A DNA stretch of 32,790 bases. Origin: an uncultured Candidatus Saccharibacteria bacterium. Lineage in GTDB: Bacteria; Patescibacteriota; Saccharimonadia; Saccharimonadales; Saccharimonadaceae. This document shows, one piece after another, positions 22,243 through 29,159 of the stretch (positions are counted from its first letter, which is position 1; the number at the start of each line of letters is the position of its first letter). Position numbers and translations under genes: made by a program. Below the pieces are notes generated by a model, which was given only the letters and a program-made list of their open reading frames with translations, did no database searches and had not been told where the DNA came from. The stretch spans positions 1-32,790 of the forward strand of contig CAJZIB010000001.1 in assembly GCA_916049555.1 (NCBI GenBank), in the 5' to 3' direction.

Positions 22243-24489
22243 ATGGTTAAACGAAAAAAAGGTCGACGCAAATCTTCCCGTGAGGTAGTTCCAGAACACG
22301 AATTACCAGGCGGTTTTTGGCGTCAAGTCTCAGCAGTTCTTATGATTGCCATCTCTATCGTACTCGTGATGACTTGGTTCGGTAGTGGCGGCACTCTTCT
22401 TAACGATTTTCATAAATTCGGCCTCTGGTTGATTGGCTATGCCACTTTTGCCATCCCCGTGATCCTGGTTTATCTTGCCGTGAAAATCTTCCGCACCACA
22501 GATAATCGACTCCCCGCCGTCATCTGGGTCGTTTCGTTCTTAATGATTTTCTGGCTCTCTGGACTCTTTGGTCTGCCAACTTATGGTAACTCTGCTACAC
22601 AAACTGGTGGTATCCTTGGGGTTTGGTTAAATAGTATGGTCACACAAATTCTCAACCCAAGTGTTGCCGCCTTTATCTATATTGTTTTAATCTTTATCAC
22701 CGCAATTTTCATCCTCCAGCTTTCTCCGGCCGCCGTCTTTCGTGATATTGCCAACATTTTCAAAACCACCAAGCGTGATGAAGATGCTGAAAATGCTCGC
22801 ATTGCCCGCCGCGCTCAGGCTGAGGATGCGGTTAACGCTGGAGCTCTGGGTCCTCTTAAGATCAAAGCTAATGGCGTCGAAGTTACTGCCGAAGAATTAA
22901 AAGCCGCACCAAAAATCGAAGTTAAAAAACCGGTTGCTGCCGCCCCTGTTGAGGCTGAACCTGAACGCGCTCTCATTGCCGTTTCTGATCCAAACTGGAA
23001 AATGCCTTCAACCGACCTGCTTTCGAAAAAACAGAATCCGCCAGATGGAGGCAATATTCAGCAGAATGCCTTTATCATTAACTCCACCTTTGCCGACTTT
23101 GGTATTGAGGTGAAACTTGATGGTGCTAACGTTGGCCCTCGTGTCACTCAATATACAATTCAGCCACCAACTGGCGTAGTCCTTTCGAAAATCGCCGCTC
23201 GCGACAAGGAGCTTGCGCTTAATCTTGCCGTCGATAAGGTCCGTATTGAGGCACCAATTCCTGGTACTCGCCTGGTTGGTATCGAGATTCCAAACGTCCG
23301 CCCAGCCGACGTCACTCTACGTTCAATTCTCGAGAGTAATGAATGGAAGAAGGAAACTAACCCGCTCTCTTTTGCGGTTGGTAAAGATATTTCTGGTAAT
23401 CCTGTCATCGCCAATCTTGCCAAAATGCCACACCTCCTGATCGCCGGTACTACTGGTTCTGGTAAGTCTGTCATGACCAACACCCTCATCTCCTCCTTGC
23501 TTTACCGCAATGCCCCAAGCGACATGAAGCTGATCATTGTTGACCCGAAGCAAGTAGAAATGGTGCAATATAATGACATTCCACATCTCTTAACGCCAAT
23601 TATCAACTCCACTGAAAAATCTCTCTCCGCCATGAAATGGGCTGTGAATGAGATGGAGCGCCGATATACTCTTATGGCTGAAGAGAAGGTTAAGAAAATT
23701 GAAGATTATAATGAAAAACTTCATAAAAAATCTGCCACCATTACCGATGAAGATAATAATGAGCAGCAGCATGATGGCGGCAAGATGCCATACATCGTCA
23801 TCGTGATCGACGAGATGGCCGACTTGATGATGCAGGCAGGGAAAGACCTCGAGCAATTGATTGTTCGTATCGCACAGAAAGGTCGTGCCTCTGGTATCCA
23901 TCTCGTACTCGCAACCCAGCGTCCTGAGGTTAAAGTGATTACCGGTCTAATCAAGGCCAACGTTCCAGGTCGTATCGCCTTCGCCGTGAATAATAATACC
24001 GACTCTCGCATTATGCTTGATATGGGTGGTGCCGAGAAGTTGCTTGGTAAAGGCGATATGCTAATGCTAACCACTGAGATGATGGGTAAGCCTCGTCGTA
24101 TCCAGGGTGCTTATGCTTCCGATAGCGATGTTGAAAAACTTACCAACTTCCTCCGTGAGCAGCGCGCGCCTGAATATAACAACGAAGTGATTTCTCAAGC
24201 CGTCCAGATTAAGGGTATCGGCCCAACCGATGGTGGTGGTTTTGGTGACCTCGGTCGTAAATACGATCCACACGACCCAGTCGTCCGAAAGGCAATCGAA
24301 ATTACTCTCACCAAAGGTAAATTCTCTACCGCCATGTTGCAAACCTATCTCGGTAAAGGCCACGGTTTTGTCTCTGGTCTGGCTATCTGGCTGGAAGAGA
24401 TTGGCGTTATCGGTCCGGCCAACGGCAACAAACCACGCGACGTCATGATCAAAAACCTAGACGAATTCGACCAGCTCGCCGGCGGATAG
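22243..24489 (+). CDS. ftsK: DNA translocase FtsK/SpoIIIE
   Basis: 748 residues, near the length of SpoIIIE-type proteins. About four transmembrane helices lie in residues 25-170, followed by a charged linker to about 250. The motor domain has Walker A GTTGSGKS (402-409) and Walker B IVIDEMADLMM with Asp523/Glu524, then VLATQRPEVKVITGLIKANVPGRIAFAV, typical of the family. The C-terminal gamma winged-helix domain starts near PVVRKAIEITLTKGKFSTAML. The protein pumps chromosomal DNA through the closing septum. The linker is short compared with E. coli FtsK (1329 residues). The mRNA should be leaderless, and a perfect terminator follows directly. Confidence 0.97.
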   Translation: MVKRKKGRRKSSREVVPEHELPGGFWRQVSAVLMIAISIVLVMTWFGSGGTLLNDFHKFGLWLIGYATFAIPVILVYLAVKIFRTTDNRLPAVIWVVSFLMIFWLSGLFGLPTYGNSATQTGGILGVWLNSMVTQILNPSVAAFIYIVLIFITAIFILQLSPAAVFRDIANIFKTTKRDEDAENARIARRAQAEDAVNAGALGPLKIKANGVEVTAEELKAAPKIEVKKPVAAAPVEAEPERALIAVSDPNWKMPSTDLLSKKQNPPDGGNIQQNAFIINSTFADFGIEVKLDGANVGPRVTQYTIQPPTGVVLSKIAARDKELALNLAVDKVRIEAPIPGTRLVGIEIPNVRPADVTLRSILESNEWKKETNPLSFAVGKDISGNPVIANLAKMPHLLIAGTTGSGKSVMTNTLISSLLYRNAPSDMKLIIVDPKQVEMVQYNDIPHLLTPIINSTEKSLSAMKWAVNEMERRYTLMAEEKVKKIEDYNEKLHKKSATITDEDNNEQQHDGGKMPYIVIVIDEMADLMMQAGKDLEQLIVRIAQKGRASGIHLVLATQRPEVKVITGLIKANVPGRIAFAVNNNTDSRIMLDMGGAEKLLGKGDMLMLTTEMMGKPRRIQGAYASDSDVEKLTNFLREQRAPEYNNEVISQAVQIKGIGPTDGGGFGDLGRKYDPHDPVVRKAIEITLTKGKFSTAMLQTYLGKGHGFVSGLAIWLEEIGVIGPANGNKPRDVMIKNLDEFDQLAGG

Positions 24490-24491
24490 AT

Positions 24492-24522
24492 AAAAATATA
24501 GCCTCAAAAGGCTATATTTTTT
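24492..24522 (+). terminator. Terminator of ftsK
   Basis: AAAAATATAGCC (24492-24503) pairs with GGCTATATTTTT (24510-24521), loop tcaaaa: a 12-bp perfect stem with a T run. Confidence 0.92.
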
Positions 24523-24565
24523 ATTTCGTTTATGCTAAAATAGAAGCACTAACAAGGTACATATT

Positions 24566-26563
24566 ATGAAACAAACACAAAGCGCGGGTAATTTTGCCTG
24601 CAAACTTTCGATATTCTCGAGGTTAGCGCGCCTCAAAAATCTTCTCAGCACAAAACGCGCAAGAATAATCACTACAGTATTCGCATTTTTTACATCACTC
24701 CTTTCTCTATGCTTCTTACAGAATCCTAACTTCGCCAGTCTCCTCCGCACTCCAGCCACCTACTTAAATATCTCCACCTCCACCCCAAATGTCGATTTTC
24801 AGTTCAACCAGTCCGAACTCTCCGCCTCTGCATTCAAAACAAATAATGTCACCGTCAATATTCAGACTGATAACGCCACTGGTGCTACCACCTATATTTC
24901 GAGCGTCGATGAGGCTACCAGTCTAGTTCATGCTGATTCTGGTGTATCTGATAGTATTGCTTCAATTTCCACCCCACTCCTCTCGACCGCCTTCACTGGT
25001 AAAACATGGGGCTACCGCGTTGGTTCTCTCGCCACCACAGCTTTTAATCCAATCCCAAAAGCCAGCGCCCCTGCTGAGATTTTAAACACCACCTCCGCTA
25101 CTTCAGCATCGAATAATATTAATATTGATTTTGGCGTCAAGGTCTCCCCAGATCTATCCTCTGGAACTTATTCTAAGCAAATCTTGTTCACCACCACTAC
25201 AAATTACGTACAGACCTATACGAAATTCTTACCTGGTCCTGCTTTTAATGCTATTCTCACGGGATTAAGTTCAAACAATTATACTGATTATTTTAAACAT
25301 TCGCCTACGGCACCAGCTAATCTTGCCACTGCTCAAATCGTTTCAGTGGCTGGATCAGAACATCCGATTTATCTATGGTATGAAGCTACGGATAAGACAA
25401 TTTATTGGTGGAGTGCCGCTGATGTTGTTTATATGAATGAAGATGCTTCCTATATGTTTTCTCATGTTAATTATGGCGCGTATTATATTAATAAGGAAGT
25501 AGATGCGAGTGGCATTGATACCAGTAAAACTACAAACATGAGCCATCTTTTTTACTATGACAAACCTGGTGGTCTTGGTCTACAAGGTGTAAAAACTGAC
25601 GGGTTCAACACAAGTAACGTGACGGATATGAGCTACATGTTCTCAATGAATAATTATTTAGGCGATCAGTCTAATTCACCTGATCTTAGTACCTTTGATA
25701 CTAGTAAGGTCACCAATATGGAACATATGTTCGACGGTTCAAACTTCTATCATATTGACGTATCGACCTTTGACACAAGCAACGTGACAAATATGGACGG
25801 GATGTTTTCATCTAATCATAGAACATTAACCATTAATGTTGATAATTTTGATACCAAGAAAGTAACAAGTATGGCAAGAATGTTTTTTAATTGTCAAGCC
25901 ATATCCACCCTAGATGTATCTAGTTTTAGGAATAATCTAGTTACTAATATGTCTGGAATGTTTGAGAATAACAGATCTCTCACTTCATTAAATCTAACAG
26001 GTTTTAATACAGAACATGTTACAGATATGACTAAGATGTTCGCCGGAATGGAGAGTATTCCTAATTTAGACTTAACGGGCTTCGATACAAGCCAAGTAAC
26101 AGATATGACTCAAATGTTCGCTAATATGAAGACTATTAAGAATTTAAATCTCTCGTCATTTGATACTTCAAAAGTCACCACGATGGCAACTATGTTTGCT
26201 TCAATGTATAAAATTGAAAATCTAAATTTGTCATCATTCGATACTAGAAATGTCACAAATATGAAATATATGTTTAGCTATATTATGAGAGATGTAGCAA
26301 ACGGAGTTTTGGATCTTTCAAGCTTCAATACCCAAAGCCTTAATAATAGTATTAGTATGTTCAATGTGGCAAAAGTAAAAACAATCTATGTTTCACCATC
26401 TTTTACCAATACTTCTATTGGTGCCTCGACTTATATGTTCAGTAATGCTACTAATCTTGTCGGTGGTAACGGTACAACTTATTCTCCAAGCAATCCTAGA
26501 GATAAAACCTACGCTCGCATCGATGCCCCAGGCACCCCAGGCTACTTCACTCAAAAGCCATAA
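24566..26563 (+). CDS. BspA-like leucine-rich repeat surface protein (DUF285 type)
   Basis: 665 residues. A basic N-terminus and one hydrophobic helix (about 34-50, TTVFAFFTSLLSLCFLQ) act as signal peptide or anchor; the Cys there does not fit a lipobox. Residues about 60-230 form an unrecognised Thr/Ser-rich domain. From about 310 to 620 there are about eleven repeats of the FDTSNVTNMxxMF type, period about 26 residues, the signature of BspA/DUF285 repeats found in oral and gut surface proteins that bind host matrix or other bacteria. No C-terminal anchor is seen. An extended -10 TGcTAAAAT ends at 24541, giving a short leader with AAGG. Codon use shifts at about 25260: the repeat half is A/T-rich, the N-terminal half matches the neighbours, suggesting the repeats were acquired or expanded separately. 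Confidence 0.9.
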   Translation: MKQTQSAGNFACKLSIFSRLARLKNLLSTKRARIITTVFAFFTSLLSLCFLQNPNFASLLRTPATYLNISTSTPNVDFQFNQSELSASAFKTNNVTVNIQTDNATGATTYISSVDEATSLVHADSGVSDSIASISTPLLSTAFTGKTWGYRVGSLATTAFNPIPKASAPAEILNTTSATSASNNINIDFGVKVSPDLSSGTYSKQILFTTTTNYVQTYTKFLPGPAFNAILTGLSSNNYTDYFKHSPTAPANLATAQIVSVAGSEHPIYLWYEATDKTIYWWSAADVVYMNEDASYMFSHVNYGAYYINKEVDASGIDTSKTTNMSHLFYYDKPGGLGLQGVKTDGFNTSNVTDMSYMFSMNNYLGDQSNSPDLSTFDTSKVTNMEHMFDGSNFYHIDVSTFDTSNVTNMDGMFSSNHRTLTINVDNFDTKKVTSMARMFFNCQAISTLDVSSFRNNLVTNMSGMFENNRSLTSLNLTGFNTEHVTDMTKMFAGMESIPNLDLTGFDTSQVTDMTQMFANMKTIKNLNLSSFDTSKVTTMATMFASMYKIENLNLSSFDTRNVTNMKYMFSYIMRDVANGVLDLSSFNTQSLNNSISMFNVAKVKTIYVSPSFTNTSIGASTYMFSNATNLVGGNGTTYSPSNPRDKTYARIDAPGTPGYFTQKP

Positions 26564-26600
26564 CCCATAATCTATAACCCATAGTTCATAACTCATAACC
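26559..26600. repeat. 21-bp imperfect tandem duplication at the BspA-like gene end
   Basis: Units 26559-26579 and 26580-26600 share cata...cataa....ataacc, and the first includes the TAA stop (26561-26563). All six differences are transitions. No terminator hairpin is seen before the rpsF promoter. Confidence 0.75.
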
Positions 26601-26613
26601 CATCGCGCTTCGC

Positions 26614-26642
26614 TTGAGATTTTTTCCACAGTCTGCTATAAT
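26614..26642 (+). promoter_or_regulatory. Promoter of the rpsF-ssb-rpsR-efp-tlyA operon
   Basis: TTGAGA (26614-26619), 17-bp spacer ending TGc, TATAAT (26637-26642). The leader is about 57 nt. Confidence 0.85.
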
Positions 26643-26659
26643 CACAGCATTATTAGCTC

Positions 26660-26686
26660 AGCAAGCGACTATGAGGTGTGCTTGCT
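26660..26686 (+). promoter_or_regulatory. Leader hairpin upstream of rpsF
   Basis: AGCAAGC (26660-26666) pairs perfectly with GCTTGCT (26680-26686) around a 13-nt loop, 6 nt before AAAGGAG. Many bacteria carry an S6:S18-binding hairpin here that includes a CCG motif; I do not see CCG in this loop, so a similar role is only a guess. Confidence 0.5.
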
Positions 26687-26705
26687 TTAACCAAAGGAGT
26701 GCAAA

Positions 26706-27062
26706 GTGAAACAGTATGAACTTACTGTGTTGATTCATCCTGATTTGGAAATGAATCTAACACCAGCCCTAGACAAAATTAAGAAATTAATTGAGTCACA
26801 AGACGGTAAAATCGTAAAAGAGACCAACGAAGGTAAAAAGCGCCTTGCTTATACTATCAATAAGCAAGATTACGCTGTTTATTACTTCTACGAGCTCGAG
26901 CTTCCTGCTCAGGCCCCAGCAAAGATCTCTTCTACCTTGAATATTACCGATGAGGTTCTACGTTATCTCTTAGTCACTGTCGACGAACGCAAGGCTAAAT
27001 TTGAAGCTAAGCGCAAGGCTCGTGCAGAGAAAACTAAGAATACTGAAGAGTCAGCAGAATAA
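26706..27062 (+). CDS. rpsF: Small ribosomal subunit protein bS6
   Basis: 118 residues, starting at GTG (26706) 7 nt after AAAGGAG (26693-26699). The N-terminus KQYELTVLIHPDLE and the segment GKKRLAYTINKQDYAVYYFYELELP are typical S6, and DEVLRYLLVTVDERKAKFEAKRKAR ends in a charged tail. S6 pairs with S18 on the 30S platform; rpsR follows two genes later. It is the first gene of an operon with short gaps. Confidence 0.96.
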   Translation: MKQYELTVLIHPDLEMNLTPALDKIKKLIESQDGKIVKETNEGKKRLAYTINKQDYAVYYFYELELPAQAPAKISSTLNITDEVLRYLLVTVDERKAKFEAKRKARAEKTKNTEESAE

Positions 27063-27079
27063 ATAATTTAGGAGGTTTT

Positions 27080-27523
27080 ATGGCGCGGGGATTTAGTAAG
27101 GCAATCATTACAGGGAACGTCGTTCGCGATCCTGAACTCAGAGCTACTTCTGGTGGCACTCAGGTCTGTTCTTTCTCTGTAGCAGTAAATTACAATTACG
27201 TACAAAACGGTGAGAAAAAAGAACAAGTTTCTTACATCAACTGTTCTGCATGGGGCAAGGCCGGCGAGGTAATTGCTCAGTACGCCAAAAAAGGCACTGG
27301 TATTCTCGTTTCCGGACGTCTTTCTCAGCGTGCTTTTGAAGATAAGGCCGGCGCAAAGCGTTCAGCTACTGAAATCGTCGTTGAAGATTTTAACTTCCTC
27401 GGCGGTGCCAGTGAGGGATCTTCTTCAAGAAGCTTCGCCAGTTCCAGTAATGATGAATCTGCTGATATCATCCCAGATGATATTCCAGATGAGCCTATCG
27501 ACCTCAGTGAGGTTCCATTCTAA
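27080..27523 (+). CDS. ssb: Single-stranded DNA-binding protein
   Basis: 147 residues. The OB fold reads SKAIITGNVVRDPELRAT, then VCSFSVAVNYNY, SYINCSAWGKAGEVIAQYAKKG and ILVSGRLSQRAFEDKAG. A Ser/Asp-rich linker leads to an acidic tip ending DLSEVPF, which matches the partner-binding tail of bacterial SSB (DDDIPF-like). It coats single-stranded DNA in replication and repair. AGGAGG (27070-27075) gives a perfect ribosome site. The order rpsF-ssb-rpsR is conserved across bacteria. Confidence 0.97.
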   Translation: MARGFSKAIITGNVVRDPELRATSGGTQVCSFSVAVNYNYVQNGEKKEQVSYINCSAWGKAGEVIAQYAKKGTGILVSGRLSQRAFEDKAGAKRSATEIVVEDFNFLGGASEGSSSRSFASSSNDESADIIPDDIPDEPIDLSEVPF

Positions 27524-27552
27524 ACAATAATTAAGAGAGAGTTTTGAGAGAA

Positions 27553-27750
27553 ATGAAAAGAATTAAAAATGATCCAAATCTTTACTTCGACTATCGCGAT
27601 GTAAAGACTATGCAACGTTACATTGACGTTTATGGTCGCATTGAACCAATTTCAAAAACCGGTCTTTCTGCTAAACAGCAAAGACAATTAGCTGTCGCTA
27701 TCAAGCGTGCACGTCATCTTGCATTGCTTCCATTTGTGTCTGCCAACTAA
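27553..27750 (+). CDS. rpsR: Small ribosomal subunit protein bS18
   Basis: 65 residues from ATG 27553, slightly short for the family. Core: YFDYRDVKTMQRYIDVYGRIEP, TGLSAKQQRQLAVAIKRARHLALLPF. An in-frame TTG at 27544 would add three residues; the ATG is preferred because AAGAGAGAG (about 27533-27541) is at a better distance from it. S18 forms a heterodimer with S6. It lies 29 nt after ssb and 15 nt before efp. Confidence 0.95.
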   Translation: MKRIKNDPNLYFDYRDVKTMQRYIDVYGRIEPISKTGLSAKQQRQLAVAIKRARHLALLPFVSAN

Positions 27751-27765
27751 TTTAGGAGAAAAACC

Positions 27766-28326
27766 ATGTACGGTCCAACCGATTTAAAGAAAAACGTACT
27801 AATCACCTTAGATGGCCAGCCATACAAAGTCATTGAATATTCCCAAAAAGTTATGGGACGTGGCGGCTCCATCGTCAACGTACGTGTCAAAAACTTAATC
27901 ACTGGTGCATTAATTCCAAAGACTTTCAAAGGTCAGGAAAAAATCGAACCAGCCGAAGTTACCACCAAAAAAGTTCAGTATCTCTACAAGGATGAAGATA
28001 AGTTCTATTTTATGGACCCTTCAACTTTTGAACAGTATGAACTATCAAACGACCTTGTCGGTGATTCTAAAGATTTCATGAAAGATGGTGATGAGATGGA
28101 AATCCAGTTCTACAACGGTTCCGCTATTAACCTCACTCTTCCAAAGAATCTTTGGCTTGAAGTCACCTATACCGAAAATGCAGTTAAGGGCGATACTTCA
28201 ACTTCAGTTATGAAAGACGCCACCCTTGAAACTGGTGTCGTGGTTAAGGTCCCAGCTTTTATTAAAACTGGTGATGTAATTTCTGTTGATACGGAAACTT
28301 ATGCCTACCGTGAACGTCAAAAATAA
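27766..28326 (+). CDS. efp: Translation elongation factor P, Arg32 type
   Basis: 186 residues, all three beta-barrel domains: KOW-like N-terminus (TDLKKNVLITLDGQPYKVIEY), OB domain (QYLYKDEDKFYFMDPSTFEQYEL) and C-terminal domain (TLETGVVVKVPAFIKTGDVISVDTETYAYRER). It rescues ribosomes stalled on polyproline. The domain I tip reads KVMGRGGSI, placing Arg32 where Bacillus has modified Lys32 and Pseudomonas rhamnosylated Arg32. No modification enzyme (EarP, EpmA, YmfI) is encoded nearby. AGGAG precedes the ATG. The 870-residue protein in this window, rich in short proline motifs, is a possible client. Confidence 0.97.
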   Translation: MYGPTDLKKNVLITLDGQPYKVIEYSQKVMGRGGSIVNVRVKNLITGALIPKTFKGQEKIEPAEVTTKKVQYLYKDEDKFYFMDPSTFEQYELSNDLVGDSKDFMKDGDEMEIQFYNGSAINLTLPKNLWLEVTYTENAVKGDTSTSVMKDATLETGVVVKVPAFIKTGDVISVDTETYAYRERQK

Positions 28327-28327
28327 G

Positions 28328-29014
28328 ATGCGTTCATTGCGTGATCGAGATATGAATACGCATACCAGCATGCAAGCTATGCATACTAGTATGCCAGTGT
28401 CACGCGCAGAGAATAAGCTTGCGGGGGCGGCGCAGGCTTTTTCTTATGATTTTCGTGGTAAAACCGTGCTCGACATAGGCTCCAGTACTGGTGGCTTCAC
28501 CGAATATGCACTGCTTCGTGGTGCCAAGAAAGTCATTGCTATCGAAAGGGGGACTAGGCAGATGAAAGCACCCCTTCGTTTTGATCCGCGTATCGATTTA
28601 CGAGAAAAAACGGATATTTTTTCCGTGACTCGTAATTCGTTGTCGAGAGATCAAGATGAATCCGATGAAAATGAATCTAAAACAAATACAAGAATCGACA
28701 CAATCCTTGCCGACGTCTCTTTCATCTCCCTAAAACAGGTACTACTTCATGCTAAAAAACAGCTTGCCTCCCCTCAGACAGATTTTCTTGTCATGCTAAA
28801 GCCTCAATTTGAAGCCAGACCATTTCAACTGAAGAATGGTGTCGTCAAAAACGAAACTATTCGTCGCGACATCATCAAAGATTTTGAAGCTTGGCTCAAA
28901 AATAACGGCTTCTTGATCGTGAATAAACGCGATAATACTCTCGCTGGCAAAAACGGTAATCTTGAGCGATTTTATTTTCTTAAATTGGCCGTAATGTCCC
29001 ATAAAAACAGGTGA
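28328..29014 (+). CDS. tlyA: TlyA-like FtsJ-fold rRNA methyltransferase lacking the S4 domain
   Basis: 228 residues from ATG 28328, one base after the efp stop; an upstream in-frame ATG at 28286 lies inside efp and is rejected. The methyltransferase fold shows VLDIGSSTGGFTEYALLRGAK for SAM binding, then DTILADVSFISLKQVL, VMLKPQFEARPFQLKNGVV and a C-terminal NLERFYFLKL, all TlyA features. TlyA 2'-O-methylates cytidines in 16S and 23S rRNA; other members are called hemolysins. Standard TlyA starts with an S4 RNA-binding domain of about 60 residues; here it is replaced by about 25 Met/Thr/Ser-rich residues with an in-frame duplication (HTSMQAMHTSM), followed by SRAENKLAGA, which matches the segment after S4. 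It closes the rpsF operon. Confidence 0.85.
   Translation: MRSLRDRDMNTHTSMQAMHTSMPVSRAENKLAGAAQAFSYDFRGKTVLDIGSSTGGFTEYALLRGAKKVIAIERGTRQMKAPLRFDPRIDLREKTDIFSVTRNSLSRDQDESDENESKTNTRIDTILADVSFISLKQVLLHAKKQLASPQTDFLVMLKPQFEARPFQLKNGVVKNETIRRDIIKDFEAWLKNNGFLIVNKRDNTLAGKNGNLERFYFLKLAVMSHKNR
28360..28394. repeat. In-frame 21-bp duplication containing a palindrome
   Basis: GCATACCAGCATGC (28360-28373) and GCATACTAGTATGC (28381-28394) are 21 bp apart; the second is a perfect 14-bp palindrome. The repeat encodes HTSM twice at the N-terminus of the TlyA-like protein. Confidence 0.75.
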
Positions 29015-29029
29015 TACGCTGGTATATTC

Positions 29030-29058
29030 TTGTCAAAGTGTTCATAATTTGCTATAAT
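29030..29058 (+). promoter_or_regulatory. Promoter of the RNase J gene
   Basis: TTGTCA (29030-29035), 17-bp spacer ending TGc, TATAAT (29053-29058). The A/T-rich leader is about 95 nt and ends with AAGGAAATC before the ATG. Confidence 0.85.
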
Positions 29059-29159
29059 ACTAACTAGTTAATCTTACTTATTTTCAAACAGAACAGAATT
29101 CAAGCGAAAATCTTTTTGTTTGCAAACTTTGTAGATCTTATTATTTAAAAAAGGAAATC

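Noticed and set aside
24668..24730. Lipoprotein signal in the BspA-like protein
   Set aside because: The Cys in LLSLCFL has Leu at -1 and lies inside the hydrophobic core, so it does not fit a lipobox.
28286..28327. Upstream start of the TlyA-like gene inside efp
   Set aside because: It would overlap 41 nt of efp; ATG 28328 directly follows the efp stop and fits operon coupling.
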